A DNA stretch of 32,605 bases from Verrucomicrobiota bacterium (GCA_009886045.1 VFJO01000023.1:1-32605); one strand, 5' to 3'. Positions 1 through 9,040 are shown, counted from the first letter of the stretch. The notes: generated from the letters alone by a model not told the origin. Numbers and translations are program-made.

Positions 1-173
1 ACCTCAAGTTTTGGGTTGTTTCGGACACTCCCAAAGCCATCTGGCCTTGTATCCATGCGGAGTTTAGCCTCTGAGCAACTGTCTGGTTTTGCTCCGGCAA
101 AAAATCTGGATTTGCTCCGTCGCCGACATTTTGCTAAAAGAAAATTGGCGCCCTTTGGGTTTCTGGCTACAAT

Positions 174-395
174 GTGAAAATGAGCACGGTTCTCGAAATC
201 GAAAAAGCTATTGAAAAACTTCCTCGTAATGATGTTTTTGCAATAGCTGATTGGATCTCTAAGCGTTTTTCTGATGCTTGGGATGCGCAGATTGAGGAGG
301 ATGTCCTTACAGGCGCCTTGGATCATTTGGTTAATGAAGCTTTGGCGGAATACCGCACGGGAGCCATAACCAACTTTCCACCAGATGCAAAGTAA
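174..395 (+). CDS. Antitoxin-like small protein (addiction-module family) of a type II TA pair
   Basis: 73-aa acidic ORF (GTG at 174 or ATG at 180) overlapping by 11 nt the downstream RelE/ParE-like toxin ORF (ATGCAAAGTAA). Confidence 0.7.
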   Translation: MKMSTVLEIEKAIEKLPRNDVFAIADWISKRFSDAWDAQIEEDVLTGALDHLVNEALAEYRTGAITNFPPDAK

Positions 396-648
396 GGCTA
401 CTAAGAAATTCTGGAAGTGTTACTTGAATCTTCCGGAACCGATACAAAAAACGGCTCTCAAACAGTATAACTTGTGGATCAGGGACCCCGCCCATTCATC
501 CCTGCAGTTCAAAAAAATCAATGATGCCTGGTCGTGCCGCGTTACTGATAATTATCGCGCTCTCGGGGTAAAATCTGGGGATACAGTTATCTGGTTTTGG
601 ATCGGCGCTCATGGGGAATACGAGACCCTTATCCGACGGAAAAATTAG
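385..648 (+). CDS. RelE/ParE-superfamily toxin
   Basis: 87 aa; pattern '...LQFKKINDAWSCRVTDNYRALGVKSGDTVIWFWIGAHGEYETLIRR' is typical of RelE/ParE toxins; coupled to the upstream antitoxin-like ORF. Confidence 0.8.
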   Translation: MQSKATKKFWKCYLNLPEPIQKTALKQYNLWIRDPAHSSLQFKKINDAWSCRVTDNYRALGVKSGDTVIWFWIGAHGEYETLIRRKN

Positions 649-719
649 CCTTTTCGAGATTTCAGGAATTCATGCCGAATTTTCAGAGAGTCGGGTGTGT
701 CTTTTTTAATGAAACCAAA

Positions 720-735
720 TCGGACTATAGTCCGA
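720..735. repeat. 16-bp perfect palindrome TCGGACTATAGTCCGA
   Basis: Read directly; lies between the toxin stop and the 3' end of the minus-strand sugar kinase. Confidence 0.9.
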
Positions 736-773
736 ACTACGCTCAAATTCCTCAATCCGCAGTGAGGTAAGAA

Positions 774-1799
774 CTATGAGGTCTTCAAGTCGCGCATCCC
801 GAGTTCGTCGGCAAGGGTGAGGCAATCTTTGATTGGCAGGATCCCGTCCGAGGTTCCGGGACCGAAAAGGCAGGAGGCGGCGGTGGCGACTCCGTAGCGG
901 AGGGCCGTTTCGATCGGGAGGTCTTCGTGCAAGCCGAAGAGGACGCCGGCGGCGAAGGCATCCCCCGCGCCGACTGTTCCGATGATGCGCTCCTGAGGCA
1001 CATGGAGGCTGCCTTGGATGTGGAATTTTCCATCATGTCCGAGCGCGCAGGCGCCTTCGGGGAAGTGGACGATGACCCACTCGCCGACGCCGGAGGCGAG
1101 GAGTTGGCGGGAGGCGGATTCGATCGCCGATAGGGAAACGAGGCTGTCGGGCTTGGTAGGGATGCCGGTAGTCCGCTCAATTTCGAACTCGTTCATGATG
1201 CAATAGTCCGTGTGGCGAAGGGCTGGAAGAACGATCTCCGCGAAGCGCTGGCTGTCCTCGCTCACAACATCAATGCTGGTTTTGAATCCGGCATCCCGCG
1301 CCGCGTGCAGCACCCGGGCGGCGGCGGTGCCGAAGTCGGCATCTGGTTGATCGAGCAAATCGAGGAGCAGGAGGTAGCCAAGGTGGAAGATTTTGGCATC
1401 CGTTCCGGTGAAGGAAAAATGTTCGGGTGCGAGGAAGGCGTTGGCTCCACGCTGATGGAAGAATGTGCGGCGCCCGGTGGATTGAACGGTCATCACATCG
1501 GTGTAGGAGGTCGGTGCGGTCGCGTGTCGGAGAATGCGGGTGCGATCGACACCGTGAGTATCGCATTGCTCGTGAATCCAGTCCCCATAGGCATCCGCGC
1601 CAATCAGACCGATGCCTGCAAGCGGAAAGGGGGAGCCCAATCGGGCAAGGTCGAGGAGCACGTTGAAGGTGCCGCCGCCGTTGCCGGTCGTTTCGCTTAG
1701 GATGTTGGCGAGCGCATCCTGTTGCGGGTAGGTGTCGATGAATTTCAGTTTGTCGACAATCCAGTTGCCGCCAGCGAGGATTCCTTTGCGAGCACTCAT
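774..1799 (-). CDS. PfkB-family carbohydrate kinase
   Basis: 341 aa; 'NGGGTFNVLLDLARLG' and C-terminal 'GTVGAGDAFAAGVLFGL' (PfkB GAGD anion-hole motif); 4-nt ATGA overlap with the upstream gene. Confidence 0.85.
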   Translation of the reverse strand: MSARKGILAGGNWIVDKLKFIDTYPQQDALANILSETTGNGGGTFNVLLDLARLGSPFPLAGIGLIGADAYGDWIHEQCDTHGVDRTRILRHATAPTSYTDVMTVQSTGRRTFFHQRGANAFLAPEHFSFTGTDAKIFHLGYLLLLDLLDQPDADFGTAAARVLHAARDAGFKTSIDVVSEDSQRFAEIVLPALRHTDYCIMNEFEIERTTGIPTKPDSLVSLSAIESASRQLLASGVGEWVIVHFPEGACALGHDGKFHIQGSLHVPQERIIGTVGAGDAFAAGVLFGLHEDLPIETALRYGVATAASCLFGPGTSDGILPIKDCLTLADELGMRDLKTS

Positions 1800-2371
1800 G
1801 CGGTCTTGTCGCTCAGTAGGCGGAGAATGGCAGGCTCGTCCTCTTCGAGGTGTGGATAACGGCCGATGTCGGGGTTCACAAAGAAGTTGTCATTCAGGTC
1901 GTCATTCGCTGTCGAGACCTCACCAATGATGCACTCGTCGCTGAGGGGATAAAAGGCATGGTAAACACCCGGTACAAGCGTCACGCGGGAGCCCGCAGGA
2001 AGCTCTATGATCTGCCCCGATTTAACCATCACGGGTTCGTGGTCGATCGGCATGGAGAATTCCCGCTCCCCGCTCTCATCGGGAACGCCTGCCCAGACCT
2101 GAACCGCGAGGCGCCCCCAGCGGCAGATGATGTCCTCCTTTTTTTTGCGGTGGCAGTGAGCCGGTGTGGTCATGCCTTTTTGCGCATACATTAGCTTTTC
2201 ACAGTATTCCGGCTCCTCCGCGAGGTTCACCAGAACGAGTCCGAAATTCCGCCAATCAGCCAGACCAAAATCGGTCACATCCCAGCGCGGGCGCGGCGGG
2301 AGGGCCCATTCGTGGGCTGCAAAACAGGATTGAGCGGAGCGGATGAGGGCGTTGATTTCGCTGCGTTTCAT
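1796..2371 (-). CDS. D-lyxose ketol-isomerase-like cupin protein
   Basis: 191 aa; cupin metal-site patterns 'TPAHCHRKKKEDIICRWG' and 'VPGVYHAFYPLSDECIIGEVS'; 4-nt overlaps with the genes on both sides. Confidence 0.75.
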   Translation of the reverse strand: MKRSEINALIRSAQSCFAAHEWALPPRPRWDVTDFGLADWRNFGLVLVNLAEEPEYCEKLMYAQKGMTTPAHCHRKKKEDIICRWGRLAVQVWAGVPDESGEREFSMPIDHEPVMVKSGQIIELPAGSRVTLVPGVYHAFYPLSDECIIGEVSTANDDLNDNFFVNPDIGRYPHLEEDEPAILRLLSDKTA

Positions 2372-2935
2372 AGGGAGTTTTTGTAGAGGAAGGTTAAGTC
2401 GAGTTTTACAGGAATGCGATGTCCTGCGGGGGAAACAAGGGTGACTCCATGAGTGTCTGGAATGATCTTTTTGACCCGCTCAAAATCATGCGGGATCGCA
2501 GCGACGGCCATGATGTAGTTGATGCTGGTCGGTTTTTTTGGGTCAAACTTTGTAAAGGTTTTGAACCCCTCGCGGCTGATGGGATTGGGCTTTTCGGCGG
2601 GTGAAATGCCGAGAAAAAAATAGGATGTCACATCCTCGAGGCCCATGACATTCACATGGCGTCCGTTCCAAGGCGTGTAATGACGGCCACCATTGGATAT
2701 CCAAAAAACCGTGCTCTGCAGCACGCGGGGATCCTTGAGCGAGAACCACACATAGCCCTCCTTTGGAAAGGCGGCAGCGGTCCAAGCAAAATCGGGCCGG
2801 TCCTGATGGACTATTTGCACGATGTCCTCGAATCCCCTGCGGGAGGGATATCTGCTAAGGTCGGTGTATCCGCCCTGCGCGAGTGGAACGCGGTCCAAGC
2901 GCTTGAAGGTGGCCGAGGGTTTCAGGCAATTATAG
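2368..2935 (-). pseudogene. C-terminal remnant of an aldose-1-epimerase-like protein (5' end lost)
   Basis: 'GGYTDLSRYPSRRGFEDIVQ' and 'FWISNGGRHYTPWNGRHVNVMGLEDVTSYFFLGI' are epimerase-superfamily-like; no credible ATG start, and the open frame runs into the antisense of the lacZ remnant. Confidence 0.6.
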
Positions 2936-2939
2936 CCTC

Positions 2940-4193
2940 CTCGCGCAACCCCTGCAGGCCGATCCGGTGGCAGGGAAGACCGGGATCGTGCGGATCACCA
3001 ACCGGCAGGACTTCACGGACACCTCATGGATATCGGCGCGCTGGGTTCTCCTGCGGGATGGGCACATCCTGCGCCAAGGTTCACTGCCTATCCCTCGCAT
3101 CGCGCCCGGCGCCTCGGTCGAGGTAAGCCCGGCAATCGGTTCACTGCCAAGCTCGGGTGAATTGGTTTTGGACATCCGGTTTGAAGCAAAACGGGACCAC
3201 GGATTTTTCGAAAAAAAGGAATGTGTGGGTTGGAATAGCATTCTCCTTCGCGAGGAAATGCCAGCTTTTGAGAGGGTTGCGAGAGATATTCCCGGGCCCC
3301 AACAGTCGGGTCACACGCTCACCATCCGCTCGCGGGGGCTGCGGTTTGTCTTTGATACCAAGCAGGCCCGGCTCACATCCATTTTCGAAGGCAATAACGT
3401 TCTTTGCTCCGAAGGCCCCGCTCTTCAGGTATGGCGCGCTGCCACAGATAACGACGGAGTCAAGATTTGGACGGGACAGGAGCATAAACCCCTCGGACGC
3501 TGGCTTGCCCTCGGTCTGAACCGGATCGTGGAGACCCCGGAATCATTCGAGTGGGAAGAAACCGGGGATGGAGGTTGCTTGGTGCGCATCCGCACCCAAG
3601 CCTCCGGTCGCGGACAACCTAACGATTTTCTGCTCGCCACCGAGTATCTATATCACCCTGAAGCTCCTGTGCGGGTTGCACACGACCTGCAGATCGGTGC
3701 CGGGGACCTTGTCGATCTCCCTCGCGCTGGCGTGGCGTGGACGCTTGCTGCCGGACTGGAGCACCTCACCTGGTATGGACTCGGCCCGCACGAGAACTAC
3801 AGTGACCGGAAACGTTCCGCGACGCTGGGTATTCATAACTCGACTGTGGCCGCAGAGTATGTGGCCTACACAATGCCGCAGGAGAACGGACACCACTGTG
3901 AAACCCGCTGGCTGAGCTTGTCTCGAAAGGTCGGGCACGCCGGGTTGAGATTCGTAATGGAAAGCCCTCTGGAATTTAATGCGTTGCATTACTCGGTTGA
4001 CGATCTTTATGCGGGATATCACACCACCGACCTTGCGCCGCGACCAGAGGTTTTCCTGAGTATTGATGCCGCCCACCGGGGTGTCGGCACGGGAAGTTGT
4101 GGTCCGGATACTCGCGAGGCCTACCGCCTCACCGGAAACCGTTTTCAATGGAGTTATTTCCTGCAAAATAGAGAACCAGATTCCATTCTTTGA
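2940..4193 (+). pseudogene. C-terminal remnant of a GH2 beta-galactosidase (LacZ type: part of the Ig-like domain plus small-chain domain); catalytic domain absent
   Basis: 'IVRITNRQDFTDTSWISARWVLLRDG', 'TWYGLGPHENYSDRKRSATLGIHNSTVAAEYVAYTMPQENGHHCETRWLSL' and 'SIDAAHRGVGTGSCGPDTREAYRL' match the LacZ C-terminal third; frame opens at 2907 just after a TGA (2904-2906). Confidence 0.85.
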
Positions 4194-4422
4194 ATAGTTT
4201 TCCTACTTATCCCAAGGCTTCATAATAAGAATTTTTTTTGAAATATTTGCTCTTTTTAAAAAACTGAACGAGGCCTTGGAAGTAGATGGTCAACCCAAGG
4301 TGGGGTTGCTCTTCACGCCGATGATCAGTGAGCGTTGCATGAAGCCTCACCTGCCGTAGGTAGTGGAGATGTCGTAGTCTGGAGGCTCTGACATCTACAG
4401 CCTCGTTTTTATCCGCAGGGGA

Positions 4423-4570
4423 AATTCTCAAGCAGGACAGTCTGCGGCGTGTGCGCACGCCGGTTCCCAAGCGGCAGGAAATACTCGCGGCTTTCGATGG
4501 CGCGGGCATGAGTGCGGCAAGGTTTGCCGGCATGGTTGTGATTCCCTCACCAATCCGGCGCCATTTTTTG
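4423..4570 (+). pseudogene. Possible remnant of an IS66-type accessory (TnpA/helix-turn-helix) ORF
   Basis: Plus-strand frame reads 'EILKQDSLRRVRTPVPKRQEILAAFDGAGMSAARFAGM...', resembling the N-terminus of IS66-type accessory ORFs, then degenerates; no full transposase nearby. Confidence 0.4.
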
Positions 4571-4693
4571 CACGGACTATACTTTTCGTGGCTTCGTCCT
4601 CTCTGATATTCGCTCCGATACTTGTGACATCCAGTGCAGAGCTGTAGGTCTTTTCTAAATCAGGAATTCCATCTTACATTCAAAACTCAGTAT

Positions 4694-4897
4694 TTAAAAT
4701 TCCAAATTGGCCGGAGGATTCATTGTGGCTGCGAATTCCTGGCCTTTTTCCGTGAGGCGGTATTTTTGCAGACGGCTATTGGGTTTGTCGGGAATGGTGC
4801 GTTCAATGAAGGCCGATTCTAACGCGCACGGATGCTGAACCAGAGCGCGATCCGTGTGATTTTCACGAATATTCAACAGATTCGGCGCGGCGGACCT
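4694..4897 (-). pseudogene. C-terminal remnant of a winged-helix / AlbA_2-type regulator
   Basis: 'ESAFIERTIPDKPNSRLQKYRLTEKGQEFA' resembles the conserved tail of ATP-binding/HTH (AlbA_2, RecG-like) regulators; the rest of the gene is missing. Confidence 0.4.
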
Positions 4898-4931
4898 ATG
4901 CCCCTGCGGCTCGCCACTATTCCTGAAAAAG

Positions 4932-6218
4932 TCAGGCGGCGGCGAGGCGAACCAGCTTCGAGATCTTGGTCGCAGTCTTTGGTGTAAACCAGATTGAGGC
5001 ATCCTTGGGTGTAGCGAGTTCACGGTAGTTGCTGAAAAGAATCTTGGGGCTGTTCCCTGCCTCCAGCGCCACCTGTGCGGCGCTTTGAACGGAGGCGAGG
5101 CGATATGTGCAGAACGAGTGCCTCAACCCGTTGTCGATGGAGTCCATCCCTGCTGCCTCAATCGTGCCGAGGAGGAAGCGCGAGAAGTGACTGGGCTTGG
5201 AGTAGCCAAAAATCTGCCCCTCTGCCCTGTCCATGGAGTTGATGACATTTGCCAGTGGAGGAAGTATTGGCACGAGCCTGCGTTGGGATGTCTTGGCCTT
5301 ATCTGCCCCGATGGTGATGTGTGTCGCTCCAATGTCCTTCCACTCCAAACGCATCATCTCTGCGCTACGCAGTCCTGCAAACGCTCCAAGTGCCACTGCA
5401 AGCCTGCCTAAGCCTTCGGAGTTGGCAATCATTCTAACGGCATCCTGTGGCCGATAAAACTTGATCGCAAGAGGTGGGGCTTTACCTGCTTCGAGGTGTT
5501 CGGCTTCGGTTTTTTTGTCCCTGTCCAGATACCCCCTGCGGCGAGCGTGGGAAAAGAGCGCGACGAGGGTCTGCCGGTGATTATTCTTGGAGCGCAGGCC
5601 GAGTTTGAGGCGGTCGATGTAGGCTTGGAGGTCTGAGGTTGTCACCCCGGCGATATTGCAACGGAATGCGTCTTTGAATTTTTTTAGAACCAGTCGGCAT
5701 TCGGTGGTGTATCTCTCCGACAAGCCTCCCCGTTTTTTAGCCTCCAGAAATTCGACTACCAGATCAGAAACGCTGATGTCAGGTCTTTGAATCTTCGCTA
5801 GTGCGGAAACGTAGGATTCTGAGGCGGCAAGAAGGCTTCCCGCGCCTTTGAGTCGATCCATGCAGGTCATCCACTCATTCACAACTTGTATCAGATTTGC
5901 GGCTGGATAGACCCTTAGTGCCTTCATGGCGGCTTGATATTCGGATACCTGATGGATGCTCAGGTTGGTGAGGTGCGCGGCCCCACCGCCGAGTTGCTTG
6001 GCTTTAGCTTTGGCTTCGGTTCTGGCTGTTTCGAGGTTGCTGTAGAATTTGCGCTGCCGTGACTCGTTGGCAGTCCATGCGAGTGTATAGCCGGGATACT
6101 CCTTCCCGTTTTTGCGGCTTGGTGAGTTGTAGATAAAAACCGTATGCCCCCCGATGGTGACCTCTTCGAGGGGTTGGTTTTTCCGCCTTTTGTTCGCAGT
6201 GGATCGGGTCGATTTCAT
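4932..6218 (-). CDS. Tyrosine-type site-specific integrase
   Basis: 428 aa; 'GAFAGLRSAEMMRLEWKDI' (catalytic Arg region), 'GLRHSFCTYRLA' (HxxR), 'AGNSPKILFSNYREL' (nucleophile Tyr region), SAM-like core-binding N-terminal domain. Confidence 0.9.
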   Translation of the reverse strand: MKSTRSTANKRRKNQPLEEVTIGGHTVFIYNSPSRKNGKEYPGYTLAWTANESRQRKFYSNLETARTEAKAKAKQLGGGAAHLTNLSIHQVSEYQAAMKALRVYPAANLIQVVNEWMTCMDRLKGAGSLLAASESYVSALAKIQRPDISVSDLVVEFLEAKKRGGLSERYTTECRLVLKKFKDAFRCNIAGVTTSDLQAYIDRLKLGLRSKNNHRQTLVALFSHARRRGYLDRDKKTEAEHLEAGKAPPLAIKFYRPQDAVRMIANSEGLGRLAVALGAFAGLRSAEMMRLEWKDIGATHITIGADKAKTSQRRLVPILPPLANVINSMDRAEGQIFGYSKPSHFSRFLLGTIEAAGMDSIDNGLRHSFCTYRLASVQSAAQVALEAGNSPKILFSNYRELATPKDASIWFTPKTATKISKLVRLAAA

Positions 6219-6224
6219 GCCCGA

Positions 6225-6246
6225 TTTGTCAGGAATTTGTCAGGAA
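6225..6246. repeat. Tandem direct repeat TTTGTCAGGAA x2 immediately upstream of the integrase start
   Basis: Read directly: TTTGTCAGGAA (6225-6235) TTTGTCAGGAA (6236-6246). Confidence 0.9.
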
Positions 6247-6295
6247 AAGTCAAGTAGGCCCGCAAACTCCCACTGGCATTGAATCTTGTTACCTA

Positions 6296-6318
6296 TTCAA
6301 ACCCTGTATCGCGCACCA
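6296..6318 (+). other. tRNA 3'-end fragment; candidate att site
   Basis: TTCAAAC-CCTGT-ATCGCGC-A-CCA has the exact geometry of T-loop, T-stem 3' strand, acceptor 3' strand, discriminator and CCA. The T-stem 5' strand (ACAGG) and acceptor 5' strand (GCGCGAT) are absent upstream, so it is a fragment. It sits about 80 bp from the integrase start. Confidence 0.55.
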
Positions 6319-6415
6319 TTGTTTGGCTCCTTTTTTTCTCTCGAGTGTTCTTCTTAGCGCATCACGGAGTTTTTAATTCGACGCTTGCACTCTAAAATTT
6401 CAATCTGTCGGTCTG

Positions 6416-7399
6416 ATGAAAACTCCCATTCGTGTCGCGGTGACCGGTGCTGCCGGTCAGATTTCTTATTCTCTTCTTCCTCGCATTGCCTCCGGGGCGA
6501 TGTTTGGTCTCGACCAGCCAGTGATTCTCCAACTTCTCGAAGTGCCAGTGGAAAAAGCCATGACCGCACTTGAAGGGGTCGCCATGGAGTTGGACGATTG
6601 TGCATTTCCGCTTTTGAGTGGAATCGTTCTGACGGACGACGCTCGGGTTGCATTCCGAGATGCCAACTGGTGTCTTTTGGTCGGAGCGAAGCCTCGCGGT
6701 CCAGGAATGGAGCGGGCCGATCTGCTCAAGGAAAACGGGAAAATTTTTACCACCCAAGGCCAGATTATTGACGAAGTTTCTGCTGAGAATGCCTGCGTCG
6801 CTGTCGTTGGTAATCCAGCCAACACAAATGCCATGATTGCCGCCAGCAAGGCTCGCCGACTCACGGCTGATCGTTTCTCAGCGATGGTGCGTCTCGACCA
6901 AAATCGCGCCCAAACAATGCTTGCCAAAAAAGCAGGCGTGGCCACGACCGAGGTGAGCGAAATTTTCATTTTCGGGAATCACAGCCCGACGATGTTCCCG
7001 GCTTTTGGCCACGCCAAAATCGCCGGTCAGCCCGTGGAAACAGTCATTACCGATAGAGCGTGGCTTGAAGGGGAATTTTGTGAAAAAGTCGGCAAGCGCG
7101 GGGCGGCAATCATCGCAGCGCGTGGCGCCTCATCAGCCACCTCCGCTGCGAATGCGCTTGTGGATCACGTTCGCTCGCTCGCCACTCCAGGGGCGATCCA
7201 CTCCATCGCCGTCAGATCCGATGGGCACTACGGCTTCGACGAAAACGTCTGGGCCGGCATGCCTGTCAAAACCATTTCATCCGGCACCTACGAAGTCGTC
7301 ACTGGCATTCCGCTGGATGACTTTGCGAAAGGCAAGATTGCCGCTACGAACAAGGAGCTCCTTGAAGAGCGTGCGATGGTCGCCGACATGCTTGGTTAA
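6416..7399 (+). CDS. mdh: Malate dehydrogenase
   Basis: 327 aa; '[25 protein letters not shown]', '[13 protein letters not shown]', '[12 protein letters not shown]' are characteristic of cytosolic-type MDH. Confidence 0.95.
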   Translation: MKTPIRVAVTGAAGQISYSLLPRIASGAMFGLDQPVILQLLEVPVEKAMTALEGVAMELDDCAFPLLSGIVLTDDARVAFRDANWCLLVGAKPRGPGMERADLLKENGKIFTTQGQIIDEVSAENACVAVVGNPANTNAMIAASKARRLTADRFSAMVRLDQNRAQTMLAKKAGVATTEVSEIFIFGNHSPTMFPAFGHAKIAGQPVETVITDRAWLEGEFCEKVGKRGAAIIAARGASSATSAANALVDHVRSLATPGAIHSIAVRSDGHYGFDENVWAGMPVKTISSGTYEVVTGIPLDDFAKGKIAATNKELLEERAMVADMLG

Positions 7400-7477
7400 G
7401 GAGAAAACTCCTCCTCGCACTTTTGAAAAACGGATGCATCTTCAAAGGAGGATGCATCTTCAACCCACAGTTTCCTC

Positions 7478-9040
7478 ATGAATGACCCGATTCTTCCTAC
7501 GGCGGAGAGCATGCAGCGCCGTTTGCAGGAGTTGTTGCGATCTTCGTTTGCCACGCCTGCGGCCTCCGCTAACGAGCCAGAGACGCCATCGGCCACTCTC
7601 GACCCTGTTCCCCAAGCGGTCCGAGATTTTCACCTCACACCGAAGAAGATCAAAGCCCACCTCGACCGCTTTGTCATCCAGCAGGATGAGGCCAAGAAGG
7701 TCTTGGGAATTGCCGTTTGCGATCACTACAACAATGCGCGGGTCATGGCCTCGCGCCCAGCCGACGCCGCGCCCCTCGAGTATTCCAAGCAGAATGTCCT
7801 CCTCGCGGGTCCGACGGGTGTTGGTAAGACCTACCTCGTCAAACATGTCGCTGAACTTATCGGTGTTCCTTTCGTGAAGGCGGATGCCACAAAATTCAGC
7901 GAAACCGGCTATGTTGGCGGGGATGTGGATGACCTCGTTCGAGAGCTTGTGCAGAAGGCCGATGGCAATTTGGGCCTTGCTCAGTACGGCATTATCTATA
8001 TTGACGAAATCGATAAAATTGCTACGCCCTCGGACGTCATCGGGCGCGATGTGAGCGGGCGTGGCGTGCAGACAACGATGCTCAAGCTCATGGAGGAAAC
8101 CGATGTTCCCCTGCGCGGAGGTAACGATCTGCAGTCACAAATCCAAGCTGCGATGGAGTTTCAAAAACGGGGTAAAGTTGCGAAGGAGACTCTGAACACT
8201 CGGCACATCCTTTTCATTGTCTCTGGTGCCTTTGATAGGCTTGGGGAGATTGTTTCCCGCCGTTTGAAAAAATCCGGCATGGGATTTGGGGCGGCCCCGG
8301 CATCGGCTGTGAGCGACTCTGGAGAGTTGCTCAGATTTGCCGGCACGAGAGACTTTGTGGGTTACGGCCTTGAGCCGGAATTTATCGGTCGCCTGCCAGT
8401 GAGAGTCGTTTGCGACAGACTCAGTGAGCAGGATCTTTTCGATATTTTGCAGAAGTCCGAAGGCAGCCTGATTCGGCAGTATGAGCGAGCCTTTGCCGCC
8501 TACGGGATCGAGGCGGTCTATACGAATGAGGCTCTGCGGCACATCGCTTCTCTGGCTGGAGTCGAAGGCACGGGGGCTCGTGGGCTGATGACAGTTTGCG
8601 AGCGGCTCATGCGCGACTTCAAATATGAATTACCCGGTGCCCGGGTACGCTCGCTCGAGATCACGCCTGCTGTGCTTGCGAATCCCGCTGAGAGTATTTC
8701 CGAGTTGCTTAAGGTCGGGGAGGAGGAGGCCCGCCACATCCAGCATCTCGTCATCGACCAATTCGCAGAGCGCTTTGGTGGACAGCATGGATTCGTCCTT
8801 CGCTTTGATCCGGCAGCCATTGAAGCCATCCTCCGCATGGCCCTGGAAAAAAACATCCCTGCTCGTGACTTGTGTGAGAGCCTCTTTAAGGATTATCAAT
8901 TCGGACTTGGGCTGATCTCTCGGAACAGTGGCCAGTCGGAGTTTGTCATTCCCGCCGAGGCGGTGGATGCTCCCGACCGCGTGCTGAGCCAATGGGTTGT
9001 CGCCTCCTACCGAACGAAAGAAGAAAATGAAAAACCTTAA
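7478..9040 (+). CDS. ClpX-like AAA+ unfoldase subunit lacking the N-terminal zinc-binding domain
   Basis: 520 aa; Walker A 'GPTGVGKT', Walker B 'IIYIDEIDKI', pore-loop 'GYVG', 'MGFGA' at the position of the ClpP-docking IGF loop, 'EFIGRLPV' sensor; no CxxC pairs at the N-terminus. Confidence 0.85.
   Translation: MNDPILPTAESMQRRLQELLRSSFATPAASANEPETPSATLDPVPQAVRDFHLTPKKIKAHLDRFVIQQDEAKKVLGIAVCDHYNNARVMASRPADAAPLEYSKQNVLLAGPTGVGKTYLVKHVAELIGVPFVKADATKFSETGYVGGDVDDLVRELVQKADGNLGLAQYGIIYIDEIDKIATPSDVIGRDVSGRGVQTTMLKLMEETDVPLRGGNDLQSQIQAAMEFQKRGKVAKETLNTRHILFIVSGAFDRLGEIVSRRLKKSGMGFGAAPASAVSDSGELLRFAGTRDFVGYGLEPEFIGRLPVRVVCDRLSEQDLFDILQKSEGSLIRQYERAFAAYGIEAVYTNEALRHIASLAGVEGTGARGLMTVCERLMRDFKYELPGARVRSLEITPAVLANPAESISELLKVGEEEARHIQHLVIDQFAERFGGQHGFVLRFDPAAIEAILRMALEKNIPARDLCESLFKDYQFGLGLISRNSGQSEFVIPAEAVDAPDRVLSQWVVASYRTKEENEKP

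Noticed and set aside
4207-4533. 108-aa minus-strand ORF
   Set aside because: No recognisable domain; the opposite strand has transposon-like coding traces instead.
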